Shown here piece after piece: positions 18,248 to 26,500 of a stretch of DNA of 64,000 nt. The position numbers and the translations under genes were made by a program. Every line of letters starts with the position of its first letter. Position 1 is the stretch's first letter. The stretch lies in contig JBNKDE010000003.1 in assembly GCA_050288105.1 (NCBI GenBank), forward strand, positions 124,001-188,000. Reading direction: 5' to 3'. The notes under the pieces are model-generated. The model saw only the letters and a program-made list of their open reading frames with translations. It was not told the origin of the DNA and ran no database searches. The stretch comes from JACNJF01 sp050288105. GTDB lineage: Bacteria > Pseudomonadota > Gammaproteobacteria > GCA-001735895.

Positions 18248-18572
18248 CACCGACCCCTTTATTCAGAAAATCAAACAGACGCTGGATCAACAGGCGATAG
18301 ATTCAAGCACCCGGCAGCAACTGGCACAGGCACGTGAAACTGCACTGGCAGGCAAACAGACCTTCTGGCGCATGAATACGGCGCTGCCCGCCATGGTGAT
18401 GGCGAGTCTGGTCGCCGTTGCGCTGCTGATTACCCTGCAAGTATCTGACCCAGCCCCAGCACTGCAGCCTGATTCGATAGAAACCTTCGAAATCCTGACC
18501 AGCCGGGATGATCTGGAGCTGTACGAAAACCTTGATTTCTACCTGTGGCTGGATCAGCAACCTACCGGTTAA
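18240..18572 (+). CDS. Small membrane-anchored protein, likely sigma regulator (DUF3619-like)
   Basis: A 110-residue protein with a charged cytoplasmic N-terminal half (about 1-40), one membrane helix (ALPAMVMASLVAVALLITLQ, about 44-63) and a short periplasmic tail ending in NLDFYLWLDQQPTG. Size, topology and the eight-base overlap with the sigma gene fit an anti-sigma or DUF3619-type partner. It lacks an obvious zinc-binding anti-sigma motif. The role is inferred from position. It is convergent with the ROK gene, with seven bases between stops. Confidence 0.7.
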   Translation: MNNTDPFIQKIKQTLDQQAIDSSTRQQLAQARETALAGKQTFWRMNTALPAMVMASLVAVALLITLQVSDPAPALQPDSIETFEILTSRDDLELYENLDFYLWLDQQPTG

Positions 18573-18579
18573 ATCTGAC

Positions 18580-19476
18580 TTACCACAGCCAGGCAGCCCC
18601 GCGTACGCCACTCGAGTCGCCAAACCTGGGTGCAAGTATCGGCGTCTGCACAAAATCTGAGAACACATACTGATTCAGATGCGCAGGCACTTCCTTATAT
18701 AAGGCCTGGATATTCGACATCCCCCCGCCCAGCACGATAGCGTCAGGGTCAACAATATTAATCACATGCGCCAGGGCTCTAGCCATCTGATCATAATAAT
18801 GCTGCATCAGTTGCAGGCACTGCTCATCGCCCTGCTGAGCACGCAGCACAATCTCGCGACTGTTCAGTTGCAACCCGGTTAACGCCTGAGTATTGGCAGC
18901 AAAACCCGGTCCAGATAAAAAGGTTTCTATACAGCCCTGCTGTCCGCAATAACAGGGACGCAAGCTGTCGAAGGGCTTCAACCAGGGCATGGGGTTATGC
19001 CCCCATTCGCCGGCTATCGCATGCGCGCCAGCCATCAACTGTTTTTGCCGCACCAGTCCGCCGCCTGTCCCGGTACCGACAATCACACCGAACACGGTTT
19101 CATAATCTGCCGCAGCGCCATCTATCGCTTCCGACAGTACCAGGCAGTTCGCATCATTGGCGATACGCACCGGACGTTGCAGTAACTGCTGCAGGTCCTG
19201 TAACAGCGGTTTGTTGTTCAGACACACCGTGTTTGCGTTTCTTAACAGACCAGTACGGGGAGAAATCGCACCCGGGGTACCAATACCGACCTTGAAAGTT
19301 TCCCCAGTCGTGGCTTCCGCCTGATCCACCAGCCCCTTAATCGCAGACAGCAGGTTGGCATATTCAGACGAAGGGGAATCGATACGTTGCTTAAAGATGA
19401 CCTCACCCACAGCATTCAATACCACTGCTTCTATTTTGGTACCACCCAGATCTATACCTAATCGATTTTGAGTCAT
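18580..19476 (-). CDS. ROK-family sugar kinase (fructokinase/N-acetylglucosamine kinase-like)
   Basis: A 298-residue ROK kinase that phosphorylates a hexose with ATP in the cytosol. The ATP-binding loop GIDLGGTKIEAVVL is at residues 7-20. The sugar site includes GEWGHNPMPW, and the zinc motif CYCGQQGC with the upstream His is complete. VIVGTGTGGGLV is the second phosphate loop. Both Mak (fructokinase) and NagK share these features, and I cannot separate them by eye. It is monocistronic. Confidence 0.9.
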   Translation of the reverse strand: MTQNRLGIDLGGTKIEAVVLNAVGEVIFKQRIDSPSSEYANLLSAIKGLVDQAEATTGETFKVGIGTPGAISPRTGLLRNANTVCLNNKPLLQDLQQLLQRPVRIANDANCLVLSEAIDGAAADYETVFGVIVGTGTGGGLVRQKQLMAGAHAIAGEWGHNPMPWLKPFDSLRPCYCGQQGCIETFLSGPGFAANTQALTGLQLNSREIVLRAQQGDEQCLQLMQHYYDQMARALAHVINIVDPDAIVLGGGMSNIQALYKEVPAHLNQYVFSDFVQTPILAPRFGDSSGVRGAAWLW

Positions 19477-20001
19477 ATGAACATCACTTACACTGTTATT
19501 TATCAGATAACCGTTGGTCGAAAAAACCGCTCTATTAACGCTTATTAATATTGAATTTTTTTATTGAAACAGGCCATTCATAACTTTAATAAATGGTATT
19601 TTTTAGTGCCTCCTCGCGCAAACCCTTGTCTGACGCGCCCTGCTAAATATTCACACTTTATCCACAGCTTATACAGAGTTTAACCACAGGTCGATCCACA
19701 ACATAATGTACTTGACCTGTCAGCAAAACACATTATATTGTGCCCGGATGAATTGCGAGCACAAATCGCTAAGATTTTATCGGGTTATGCACAGACAGCA
19801 GGAAGTTACGGTTTTTAATGAACAAAACGGCATATCCCGTAGTCATGGAGATCTTTGTATTTACAAATCATCGACTCCGAACATTGGATCAATCAACACT
19901 CAAAAGCAGCAATCAGCGCCGTTATGCATCGGGTCGCTGACGCTAGCGTTGTGATATCCAGTTAACACTCACCATGAAGAACATAAACGGAACGGGCAGC
20001 T
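19477..20001. promoter_or_regulatory. nrdAB promoter and long leader with tandem NrdR boxes and a DnaA box
   Basis: This 525-base gap lies between the ROK gene and nrdA. It contains a consensus DnaA box TTATCCACA at 19658-19666. A strong NrdR-like box ACACATTATATTGTGC at 19728-19743 matches 14 of 16 positions of the consensus as I recall it, and a weaker one (CCACAACATAATGTAC) lies exactly 32 bases upstream at 19696-19711. Tandem boxes about three helical turns apart are the known NrdR repressor arrangement. The remaining 250 or so bases up to the nrdA ATG form a leader in which I see no convincing gene or named RNA motif. Confidence 0.75.
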
Positions 20002-22863
20002 ATGCAAAATATTGAATCACCTCTCTCCAGACAGAACGAAACCGCCAGCTTTGACCTGCTAGACACTGAAAACGAAAACGAAGTCAGTCAGGCATCCAAT
20101 CACTATAACGTGGTACGCCGTAATGGCAAGTTGACCGTTTTTGATAAGGAAAAGATCGTGGTTGCCATGACCAAGGCCTTCCTGGCGGTTGAGGGTGGAC
20201 AGGCTGCTGCATCTTCACGCGTACACCAGACTGTAGCTAAACTGACTGATCTGGTAGTTGAAAACCTCAAGCGTCGTCAACCCAATGGCGGCACTTTCCT
20301 GATTGAAGACATCCAGGACCAGGTAGAACTGGCGATGATGCGCAACGGAGATCAGAAAGTCGCCCGTGCCTATGTTCTGTACCGTGAAAAACAGGCCGAG
20401 AAACGCGCCTCTGAACAGCCCGCTATCGAAGTCATAGAAACCGACGACGACGAAGCCATCATCCACGTCAAAACCGCAGACGGTCGTAGAGAGCCACTGG
20501 ATACCCAGCGTCTGCGTCAGGTGATCACCGACGCCTGTGAAGGCCTGGACAGCACTGATCCAACCCGAGTATATAACGACACCCTGCGTAACCTATTTGA
20601 CGGCGTTGCCGAACGTGACGTATGCCCCATGATGGTAATGAGCGCACGTCAGCTAATTGATATTGAACCCGATTACTCACAGGCCGCCGCCCGTTTATTA
20701 CTCGACAGCCTGCGTACAGAAACCCTGAGCTTCATCGGCGATGGCAGCCCAAATGCCACCTATGCTGAAATGGCCGATCGTTACCCGCAGTATTTTGCAC
20801 AGTACGTAAAGAAAGCTGTTGAGCTTGAGCACCTGGATAGTGAACTGCTCAAGTTTGACCTGGTTCGCCTGGGTGAGGCACTTAAGCCTGAACGGGATCA
20901 TCAATTTACCTATCTCGGTCTCCAGACTCTGTATGATCGCTATTTCATACATCATGATGACACTCGTTTTGAGTTACCCCAGGCATTCTTTATGCGCGTC
21001 GCCATGGGCCTTGCGATCAATGAAGTGGATCGTGAAACCCGTGCTATCGAATTCTACGACCTGCTGTCTTCGTTCGACTTTATGAGCAGTACCCCAACCC
21101 TGTTTAACTCAGGCACCCTGCGTCCACAGCTATCCAGCTGTTATCTGACCACCGTGCCTGATGATCTGGACGGTATTTTCAGTGCAATAAAAGATGATGC
21201 ACTGCTGTCCAAGTTTGCAGGTGGTCTGGGTAACGACTGGACCCGCGTACGCGGTCTGGGCTCACATATCAAGGGCACTAATGGCAAATCACAGGGCGTA
21301 GTTCCATTCCTTAAGGTCGCCAACGATACAGCGGTTGCGGTGAATCAGGGCGGCAAACGTAAAGGCGCGATGTGTGCCTATCTGGAAACCTGGCATCTGG
21401 ATATCGAAGACTTCCTCGAGCTGCGCAAGAATACCGGTGACGAGCGTCGTCGTACCCACGACATGAACACCTCCAACTGGATTCCTGACCTGTTCATGAA
21501 GCGCGTGGCGGAAGATGCCGAGTGGACCCTGTTCTCTCCCGACGATGCACCCGAGCTGCACGATCTGTACGGTACTCAGTTCGAACTGGCGTACATCAAG
21601 TACGAAGAAAAAGCCAAACGCGGCGACATCAAGCTATACAGAACCGTTAAAGCCACCGACCTGTGGCGCAAGATGCTGGGCATGCTGTTTGAAACCGGTC
21701 ACCCCTGGGTAACGTTCAAGGATCCTTGCAACCTGCGCTCACCACAGCAACACATCGGTGTCGTTCACAGCTCAAATCTGTGTACAGAAATCACCCTGAA
21801 CACATCAGATACCGAAATCGCCGTATGTAACCTGGGTTCCATCAACCTGCCCCAGCACGTGGATGAAAATGGCCTCAATCTGGAAAAACTGGAAAAGACC
21901 ATCAACACCGCCATGCGCATGCTGGACAACGTGATTGATTACAACTACTACAGCGTACCGCAGGCGCGTATCTCTAACCTGCGTCACCGTCCGGTCGGCA
22001 TGGGTATCATGGGCTTCCAGGACGCACTGTATAAGCAACACATCGCCTACTCTTCTGAACAGGCCATCGAGTTTGCTGATCAATCGATGGAAGCGGTCAG
22101 CTACTATGCGATTCAGGCCTCCACCAACCTGGCGGAAGAACGCGGCACCTACTCCAGCTACCCCGGATCTTTATGGAGCCAGGGCGTACTGCCTATCGAC
22201 TCCATCCAGAACCTGAAAGATGCGCGTGGCGATTATCTGCAACAGGACATGAGCAGCACCATGAACTGGGACAGCCTGCGCGAGCGCGTGATGAAGACTG
22301 GTATGCGCAACTCCAACACCATGGCGATTGCACCGACTGCGACCATTTCCAACATCTGTGGCATCAGTCAGTCCATCGAACCGATGTACCAGAACCTGTT
22401 CGTCAAATCTAACCTGTCGGGTGAATTTACCGTGGTGAACCCCTACCTGGTAAAAGACCTGAAAGCCTATGGCCTGTGGGACGAAGTCATGATCAACGAT
22501 CTGAAATACTTCGACGGCAGTGTGCAGCACATTGAACGCGTGCCCGACAGCCTGAAAACCCTCTACGCCACCGCTTTCGAAATGGATTCACGCTGGCTGG
22601 TCGAAGCCGGTTCACGGCGCCAGAAATGGCTGGACCAGGCGCAATCGCTCAACCTGTACATGGCCGAGCCATCCGGCAAGGCGCTGGACAACCTGTACAA
22701 GCTGGCCTGGGTACGCGGATTGAAAACCACTTATTACTTACGTTCGATGGGCGCGACCAGCGTCGAAAAGACGTCCACCCGTGAACGTGATGAAGCACCG
22801 GTTGAGAACGACATGCCCAAAGCGTGTTCGATACTGGATCCGGATTGTGAAGCATGTCAATAG
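20002..22863 (+). CDS. nrdA: Ribonucleoside-diphosphate reductase class Ia, alpha subunit
   Basis: A 953-residue catalytic subunit that reduces ribonucleoside diphosphates to deoxy forms. The N-terminus carries two ATP-cone domains in tandem (NHYNVVRRNGKLTVFDKEKI, about 32-130, and HVKTADGRREPLDTQRLRQV, about 155-245), so allosteric control should be elaborate. The core shows SSCYLTTVPDD and NLCTEITL with active-site Cys residues, NLGSINLP, and the radical-transfer Tyr pair near the C-terminus (TTYYLRSMGATS). The C-terminal redox tail has Cys pairs (CSILDPDCEACQ). It is longer than the E. coli enzyme mainly because of the second cone. nrdB follows after 39 bases. Confidence 0.96.
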   Translation: MQNIESPLSRQNETASFDLLDTENENEVSQASNHYNVVRRNGKLTVFDKEKIVVAMTKAFLAVEGGQAAASSRVHQTVAKLTDLVVENLKRRQPNGGTFLIEDIQDQVELAMMRNGDQKVARAYVLYREKQAEKRASEQPAIEVIETDDDEAIIHVKTADGRREPLDTQRLRQVITDACEGLDSTDPTRVYNDTLRNLFDGVAERDVCPMMVMSARQLIDIEPDYSQAAARLLLDSLRTETLSFIGDGSPNATYAEMADRYPQYFAQYVKKAVELEHLDSELLKFDLVRLGEALKPERDHQFTYLGLQTLYDRYFIHHDDTRFELPQAFFMRVAMGLAINEVDRETRAIEFYDLLSSFDFMSSTPTLFNSGTLRPQLSSCYLTTVPDDLDGIFSAIKDDALLSKFAGGLGNDWTRVRGLGSHIKGTNGKSQGVVPFLKVANDTAVAVNQGGKRKGAMCAYLETWHLDIEDFLELRKNTGDERRRTHDMNTSNWIPDLFMKRVAEDAEWTLFSPDDAPELHDLYGTQFELAYIKYEEKAKRGDIKLYRTVKATDLWRKMLGMLFETGHPWVTFKDPCNLRSPQQHIGVVHSSNLCTEITLNTSDTEIAVCNLGSINLPQHVDENGLNLEKLEKTINTAMRMLDNVIDYNYYSVPQARISNLRHRPVGMGIMGFQDALYKQHIAYSSEQAIEFADQSMEAVSYYAIQASTNLAEERGTYSSYPGSLWSQGVLPIDSIQNLKDARGDYLQQDMSSTMNWDSLRERVMKTGMRNSNTMAIAPTATISNICGISQSIEPMYQNLFVKSNLSGEFTVVNPYLVKDLKAYGLWDEVMINDLKYFDGSVQHIERVPDSLKTLYATAFEMDSRWLVEAGSRRQKWLDQAQSLNLYMAEPSGKALDNLYKLAWVRGLKTTYYLRSMGATSVEKTSTRERDEAPVENDMPKACSILDPDCEACQ

Positions 22864-22902
22864 CCACTACTCATTACAATTAAGCGCACGAGGTAAATAG
22901 CA

Positions 22903-24156
22903 ATGTTAAACTGGGATGACCCATTAGCAATACCGAGCAAAACAGCTCCCCAACAGCCTGCTGTCAATCACTCTATTCAACAGCGGTTACAACCATCGCT
23001 GAGAGAGCCAGAGCCTGCCGCAAAGACTCCGGCCCCTATAGTGAATGACACACTGGCGCGCTCACCACAACCAGAGCAGCCGCCCGAGAAACCGCTTAAG
23101 GCTAAATCGCACACAACCTCTGTGCCCAAAATGCCTGCCTTCAGTAAATCGGCCAAACCGATCAACCCTGAAGACAAGCGCGTGGTTAATGGCATGGCGG
23201 ATATCAATCAGCTGGCCCCATTCAAATATCCATGGGCGTGGAATTACTTCCTCAATGCCAACAAGAATCACTGGACACCCCTGGACGTCAACATGACGCA
23301 GGACATCCACGATTACAACCACAAGCTGACGCTGGAAGAACGCCACGTCTACGACAATGTGCTGGCTTACCTGACCACCTCTGACATTCTCGCGATGCGT
23401 AACATTGGCCTTGCAGTAATGGAAAAAATGTCAGCACCCGAGCTGCAGATCTACCAGGCGCGCCAGGTATACGAAGAATCCATGCATACCTGGACTTACC
23501 AGCATTGCATCGAAACGCTGGGGTTGGATCAGGGCGAAGTGTACAACCGCTACCGCGTAGTGCCCGAGATCCATGCCAAGATCAATATGGCGAATTCACG
23601 TCTGAGCTCCATCCTGCGCAGCGATATCGATTTGCACGATCGAGACGAACTGGAAAACTTCGTCATGGCTTACGCCTTCTTCGCTGGTATCTTCGAAGGC
23701 GCCTGGTTCTACAATGGCTTCACCCCTATTTTCGCCCTGCAACGTCGTGGCCTGATGAAAGGCACCGCCGAACAGTTCCAGTACATCATGCGCGATGAAG
23801 TCATGCATGCATCATTCGGCATACGCGTGTGCAAACAGATCATGCTAGAAGAAAAAATCTCGCTCGACCCTAAAGCATTACAGGACATGTGGGAAGAAGC
23901 AGAAGCCTGTGAATCAGACTATGCAAAATACCTGTTGCCTGACCCTATTCTGGGCTACAGCTATGCTGACCACATTGGTCAGTTCCGCTTTGTTGCCAAC
24001 CGACGTGCCAAAAGCCTGGGCCAGAAAGAACCTTTCCCCGGTGCAGAAAACACCCTGCCCTGGCTGGACGAACAGGCTAATTTGAAGAAGGAAAAGAACT
24101 TTTTTGAGACACGCGTAACCGAATACCAGACAGGTGGGGCTTTAAGCTGGGATTAA
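22903..24156 (+). CDS. nrdB: Ribonucleoside-diphosphate reductase class Ia, beta subunit
   Basis: A 417-residue radical-generating subunit. The di-iron ligands align with the E. coli set: Asp161, Glu192, His195, Glu265, Glu299 and His302. The stable radical residue is Tyr199 (EESMHTWTYQH). The first 95 or so residues are a Pro/Gln/Ala-rich, probably disordered extension after a conserved-looking MLNWDD start. Other gammaproteobacterial NrdB proteins with two-cone NrdA partners also have extensions. It forms one operon with nrdA under the NrdR boxes. A 10-bp hairpin follows the stop. Confidence 0.96.
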   Translation: MLNWDDPLAIPSKTAPQQPAVNHSIQQRLQPSLREPEPAAKTPAPIVNDTLARSPQPEQPPEKPLKAKSHTTSVPKMPAFSKSAKPINPEDKRVVNGMADINQLAPFKYPWAWNYFLNANKNHWTPLDVNMTQDIHDYNHKLTLEERHVYDNVLAYLTTSDILAMRNIGLAVMEKMSAPELQIYQARQVYEESMHTWTYQHCIETLGLDQGEVYNRYRVVPEIHAKINMANSRLSSILRSDIDLHDRDELENFVMAYAFFAGIFEGAWFYNGFTPIFALQRRGLMKGTAEQFQYIMRDEVMHASFGIRVCKQIMLEEKISLDPKALQDMWEEAEACESDYAKYLLPDPILGYSYADHIGQFRFVANRRAKSLGQKEPFPGAENTLPWLDEQANLKKEKNFFETRVTEYQTGGALSWD

Positions 24157-24170
24157 ACACTTTTATCATT

Positions 24171-24196
24171 GGGTGCCAGTACTTAAACTGGCACCC
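24171..24196 (+). terminator. Hairpin after nrdB
   Basis: Perfect 10-bp stem GGGTGCCAGT / ACTGGCACCC with loop ACTTAA, 15 bases after the nrdB stop. No T-run follows, so it may stabilise the nrdAB mRNA end or give partial termination before the small gene at 24220. Confidence 0.6.
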
Positions 24197-24219
24197 CACA
24201 ACATACGGTTGAGCAGAAC

Positions 24220-24435
24220 ATGGAAAAAGTTAACCCGCAATTCAACAGTAGTATCGAAAACATCTGTCACGATGTCAGCGCCGCCAATTCAGTCATCAAT
24301 GAACTGGATCAAATGTTTTACCTCGCAAGCCGACACAGCACGACTCAAAGCTACCAGACTGTATCCATTCAATTGAAAGACTTAGCGCGATCGTATCAAG
24401 AGTTAAAAAATCTGCTTAAGGCCAATACCAACTAA
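24220..24435 (+). CDS. Small helical protein A (paralogue of the 24857 protein)
   Basis: A 71-residue acidic, predicted all-helical protein with no signal peptide. The stretch SAANSVINELDQM and the tail QLKDLARSYQELKNLLK align with HAADELIMQLDQA and QLNEISDCYEVIRKLMK in the small protein at 24857, which suggests a duplicated pair on either side of ridA. It lies in the nrd-ridA-dUTPase series and may be cotranscribed. I recognise no family. Confidence 0.6.
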   Translation: MEKVNPQFNSSIENICHDVSAANSVINELDQMFYLASRHSTTQSYQTVSIQLKDLARSYQELKNLLKANTN

Positions 24436-24450
24436 CCAAAGACTAACACT

Positions 24451-24807
24451 ATGAGCATTACCCGCCTTGGCACAGACCGCCGCCGCATGAGCAAAATCGT
24501 CATCCACAATGGCACCATTTATTTATGTGGACAGGTTGCCGAAGATGCCGAAACCGACATCAGCGAACAAACCCGCACCATGCTAGAAAAGGTAGACGAG
24601 TTATTAATACAGGCAGGCAGTGACCGCAAACACATCCTGTCGGCAACCATATACATCAAAGACATGCAGTACTTTTCCGCGATGAATGAAGTGTGGGATA
24701 ACTGGGTGATAGAAGGCCACTCACCCGCAAGAGCCTGTGTACAGGCACAGATGGCAAGACCGGAATTATTAGTAGAGATATCAGTAATAGCGGCAGTGAT
24801 TGAGTAG
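24451..24807 (+). CDS. RidA/YjgF-family enamine/imine deaminase-like protein
   Basis: A 118-residue cytosolic protein of the RidA superfamily, whose archetype hydrolyses reactive 2-aminoacrylate and other imines. YLCGQVAEDAETDISEQTR and the substrate-carboxylate Arg in SPARACVQAQMARPELLVEI are typical. This pattern is closer to the YoaB/YjgH-like RidA subgroups than to archetypal RidA. It is sandwiched between two small related genes with short gaps. A link to nucleotide metabolism is suggested only by position. Confidence 0.88.
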   Translation: MSITRLGTDRRRMSKIVIHNGTIYLCGQVAEDAETDISEQTRTMLEKVDELLIQAGSDRKHILSATIYIKDMQYFSAMNEVWDNWVIEGHSPARACVQAQMARPELLVEISVIAAVIE

Positions 24808-24856
24808 TCACAACACTGCTAATTTAATCAAGGAAGTAAAAATATGGGGCGAACAT

Positions 24857-25033
24857 ATGGAACAGCAAAAGGAATTAATCATAGTAGATAGCGAATTGCA
24901 TGCAGCCGATGAACTCATCATGCAACTCGACCAGGCTATACAGAGCACCAGAAACCTGGAGCTATCAAAACAGTTAAATGAGATTTCGGACTGTTATGAA
25001 GTTATCAGGAAATTGATGAAGGGTAAAAGATAA
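24857..25033 (+). CDS. Small helical protein B (paralogue of the 24220 protein)
   Basis: A 58-residue acidic helical protein. The frame is open back to a TTG at 24800, but the ATG at 24857 has GGGGCG about ten bases upstream and starts directly at the region shared with protein A. Shared positions include AA...I..LDQ, QL and Y...(K/R).L(L/M)K. It follows ridA by 49 bases, and a terminator-like hairpin lies 44 bases downstream. The function is unknown. Confidence 0.55.
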   Translation: MEQQKELIIVDSELHAADELIMQLDQAIQSTRNLELSKQLNEISDCYEVIRKLMKGKR

Positions 25034-25076
25034 AGCTAAGAAGAATCTGCTTAATCCTTTCAAGATTGTCATTGCG

Positions 25077-25104
25077 GCAAAAAAACGGCTCCTGCGTTTT
25101 TTGC
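25077..25104 (+). terminator. Terminator-like hairpin before the dUTPase gene
   Basis: Arms GCAAAAAAACG and CGTTTTTTGC around GCTCCTG. The right arm carries the T-run, so this could serve as a rho-independent terminator for the small gene in front of it. It is moderately convincing because the stem is AT-rich. Confidence 0.5.
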
Positions 25105-25217
25105 ATACTTGCCATCCATGGCAATAACCTGAACGAGACTGGAGTGCTAAGGGAAGTAGCGTTTACAAAACCAAGGGATGTAATCTTTCGACGTAGAACA
25201 ACAAAAGAGACACCACC

Positions 25218-25844
25218 ATGAGCGAACAAAAAAACAAACTCATCACCATGCTCCAACTACAGGGTGAAATGAATCTCTGGGTACACAAAGACTGGGCCAG
25301 CCAGGGCTTTGAATGGCACCGCGCCATCTGGATAGAAGCCTCCGAAATGCTCGAACACTATGGCTGGAAATGGTGGAAACACCAGCAGCCCGACCTCCCT
25401 CAGGTCAAACTCGAAGTCATCGACATTGTACACTTCATGCTTAGCATTGAACTCACCTCCGGTAAAAGCCTGGAACAGATTGCTGATGGTATTAGTAGTG
25501 ACTTTGCCTTGCCTCGCTCTACCGATGACATCAAAACCACCATTGAGTTACTGGCGATGGAAACTCTGCAGGACGGAAAGGCACACTTCGATATTATTGC
25601 AGGGTTGATGAAACAACTGGAGATGGATTTTAATGAGCTTTATCAGCGTTATGTAGGTAAGAATGTATTGAATGTTTTTCGTCAGGATAATGGGTATAAG
25701 ACTGGGGAATATATTAAGGAATGGAACGGGCGTGAGGATAATGAGTATCTGGAGGATATTCTGGGGACGTTGGATGTTAATAGTGCGTCTTATCGGGATG
25801 AGGTTTATGATTCTTTGAGTAGTTGGTATCGGTCGGTGCAGTGA
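25218..25844 (+). CDS. dUTP diphosphatase, dimeric all-alpha type
   Basis: A 208-residue dUTPase that hydrolyses dUTP to dUMP, limiting uracil in DNA and feeding dTMP synthesis. The all-alpha NTP-pyrophosphatase fold shows the metal-binding acidic motifs WIEASEMLEHYGWKWWK and LEVIDIVHFML, and a conserved C-terminal region (YVGKNVLNVFRQDNGYKTG, WNGREDNEYL). The nrdAB neighbourhood fits. The first half of the gene uses mostly C- or A-ending codons, while from about 25,560 it switches to T- and G-ending codons, although the protein stays in family register throughout. Confidence 0.88.
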   Translation: MSEQKNKLITMLQLQGEMNLWVHKDWASQGFEWHRAIWIEASEMLEHYGWKWWKHQQPDLPQVKLEVIDIVHFMLSIELTSGKSLEQIADGISSDFALPRSTDDIKTTIELLAMETLQDGKAHFDIIAGLMKQLEMDFNELYQRYVGKNVLNVFRQDNGYKTGEYIKEWNGREDNEYLEDILGTLDVNSASYRDEVYDSLSSWYRSVQ

Positions 25845-25935
25845 GATTTGAGAAAATGCTGCGGATAAAATGCGACATAAGTCGATATTTGTGTGTGTCA
25901 CATAATCAGCTGTTAGCTGAGAAGATAAGAGCATC

Positions 25936-26400
25936 ATGGATATAAGTACAATTTCAAGTGCGTACTCAGCAGTAAAAGCCATTAAGGATATTGGCTCATC
26001 ACTTTTAGACGCGAAAATAGATGCCGAGGCAAAACAGCGAGTTTCCGAAGTTTTGGAAAAACTTGGTGGGGTACAAGATACGTTGTTTTATATGAGAGAA
26101 GAGTTACTTAGAGTTCAAGATGAAAATCATTCATTAAAAAAACAGATCAAAGATCTGAATGAGAAATTAACTCAAAAAGAAAGGCTACAATATATTAAGC
26201 CTTCATATTGGTTAGTCGACGGCGAAGAAAAAGACGGCCCATATTGCCAAAAATGTTATGACGCGAATCAAATGTTAATTAGGCTTCAGGGAGGCCGCAA
26301 TGACGTCTGGTCGTGCCATGAGTGTAAATCAACATATTACGGTCCTTGTTATTCACGGCCAAAACCCCGCCCTAAACCGAACAACTGGCGTATAACCTAA
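25936..26400 (+). CDS. Hypothetical coiled-coil and zinc-ribbon protein, candidate integron cassette gene
   Basis: A 154-residue protein. Residues about 30-85 form a heptad-rich coiled coil (VQDENHSLKKQIKDLNEKL). They are followed by a zinc-ribbon-like pair Cys104-xx-Cys107 and Cys127-xx-Cys130 (PYCQKCYD, WSCHECK) and a Pro/Arg tail. No signal peptide is present. It is AT-rich compared with the nrd genes upstream. It starts 23 bases after the putative cassette boundary GTTAGCTGA at 25912-25920, and its stop is six bases before the matching attC arm at 26406. The function is not known. The zinc ribbon suggests nucleic acid or protein binding. Confidence 0.75.
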   Translation: MDISTISSAYSAVKAIKDIGSSLLDAKIDAEAKQRVSEVLEKLGGVQDTLFYMREELLRVQDENHSLKKQIKDLNEKLTQKERLQYIKPSYWLVDGEEKDGPYCQKCYDANQMLIRLQGGRNDVWSCHECKSTYYGPCYSRPKPRPKPNNWRIT

Positions 26401-26446
26401 TGAAGTCAGCTAACAATCAACTTAACACGGACATTTTGCTCTGCTT

Positions 26447-26472
26447 GAAACCTTCCCCCATTAAGTAGACGC
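26447..26472 (+). repeat. Left terminal inverted repeat of the IS3-family element
   Basis: It begins GAAACCTTCCCCC and ends GTAGACGC. It pairs with the right end at 27703-27728 with about five mismatches over 26 positions. Confidence 0.75.
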
Positions 26473-26500
26473 TTACCTTTACAAACAGGTAGGTGTATAA

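Noticed and set aside
19706..19954. 82-codon plus-strand frame in the nrdA leader
   Set aside because: It starts within the NrdR-box region, has no coding-like composition and no recognisable motif. It is better read as leader.
19744..20001. Possible riboswitch in the nrdA leader
   Set aside because: I looked for B12-type and other known motifs and saw no convincing consensus box or long stem.
26406..26446. attC half considered as a simple terminator
   Set aside because: Its pairing partner is 1.3 kb away across the IS, and the outer arm matches the cassette start rather than being followed by a T-run.
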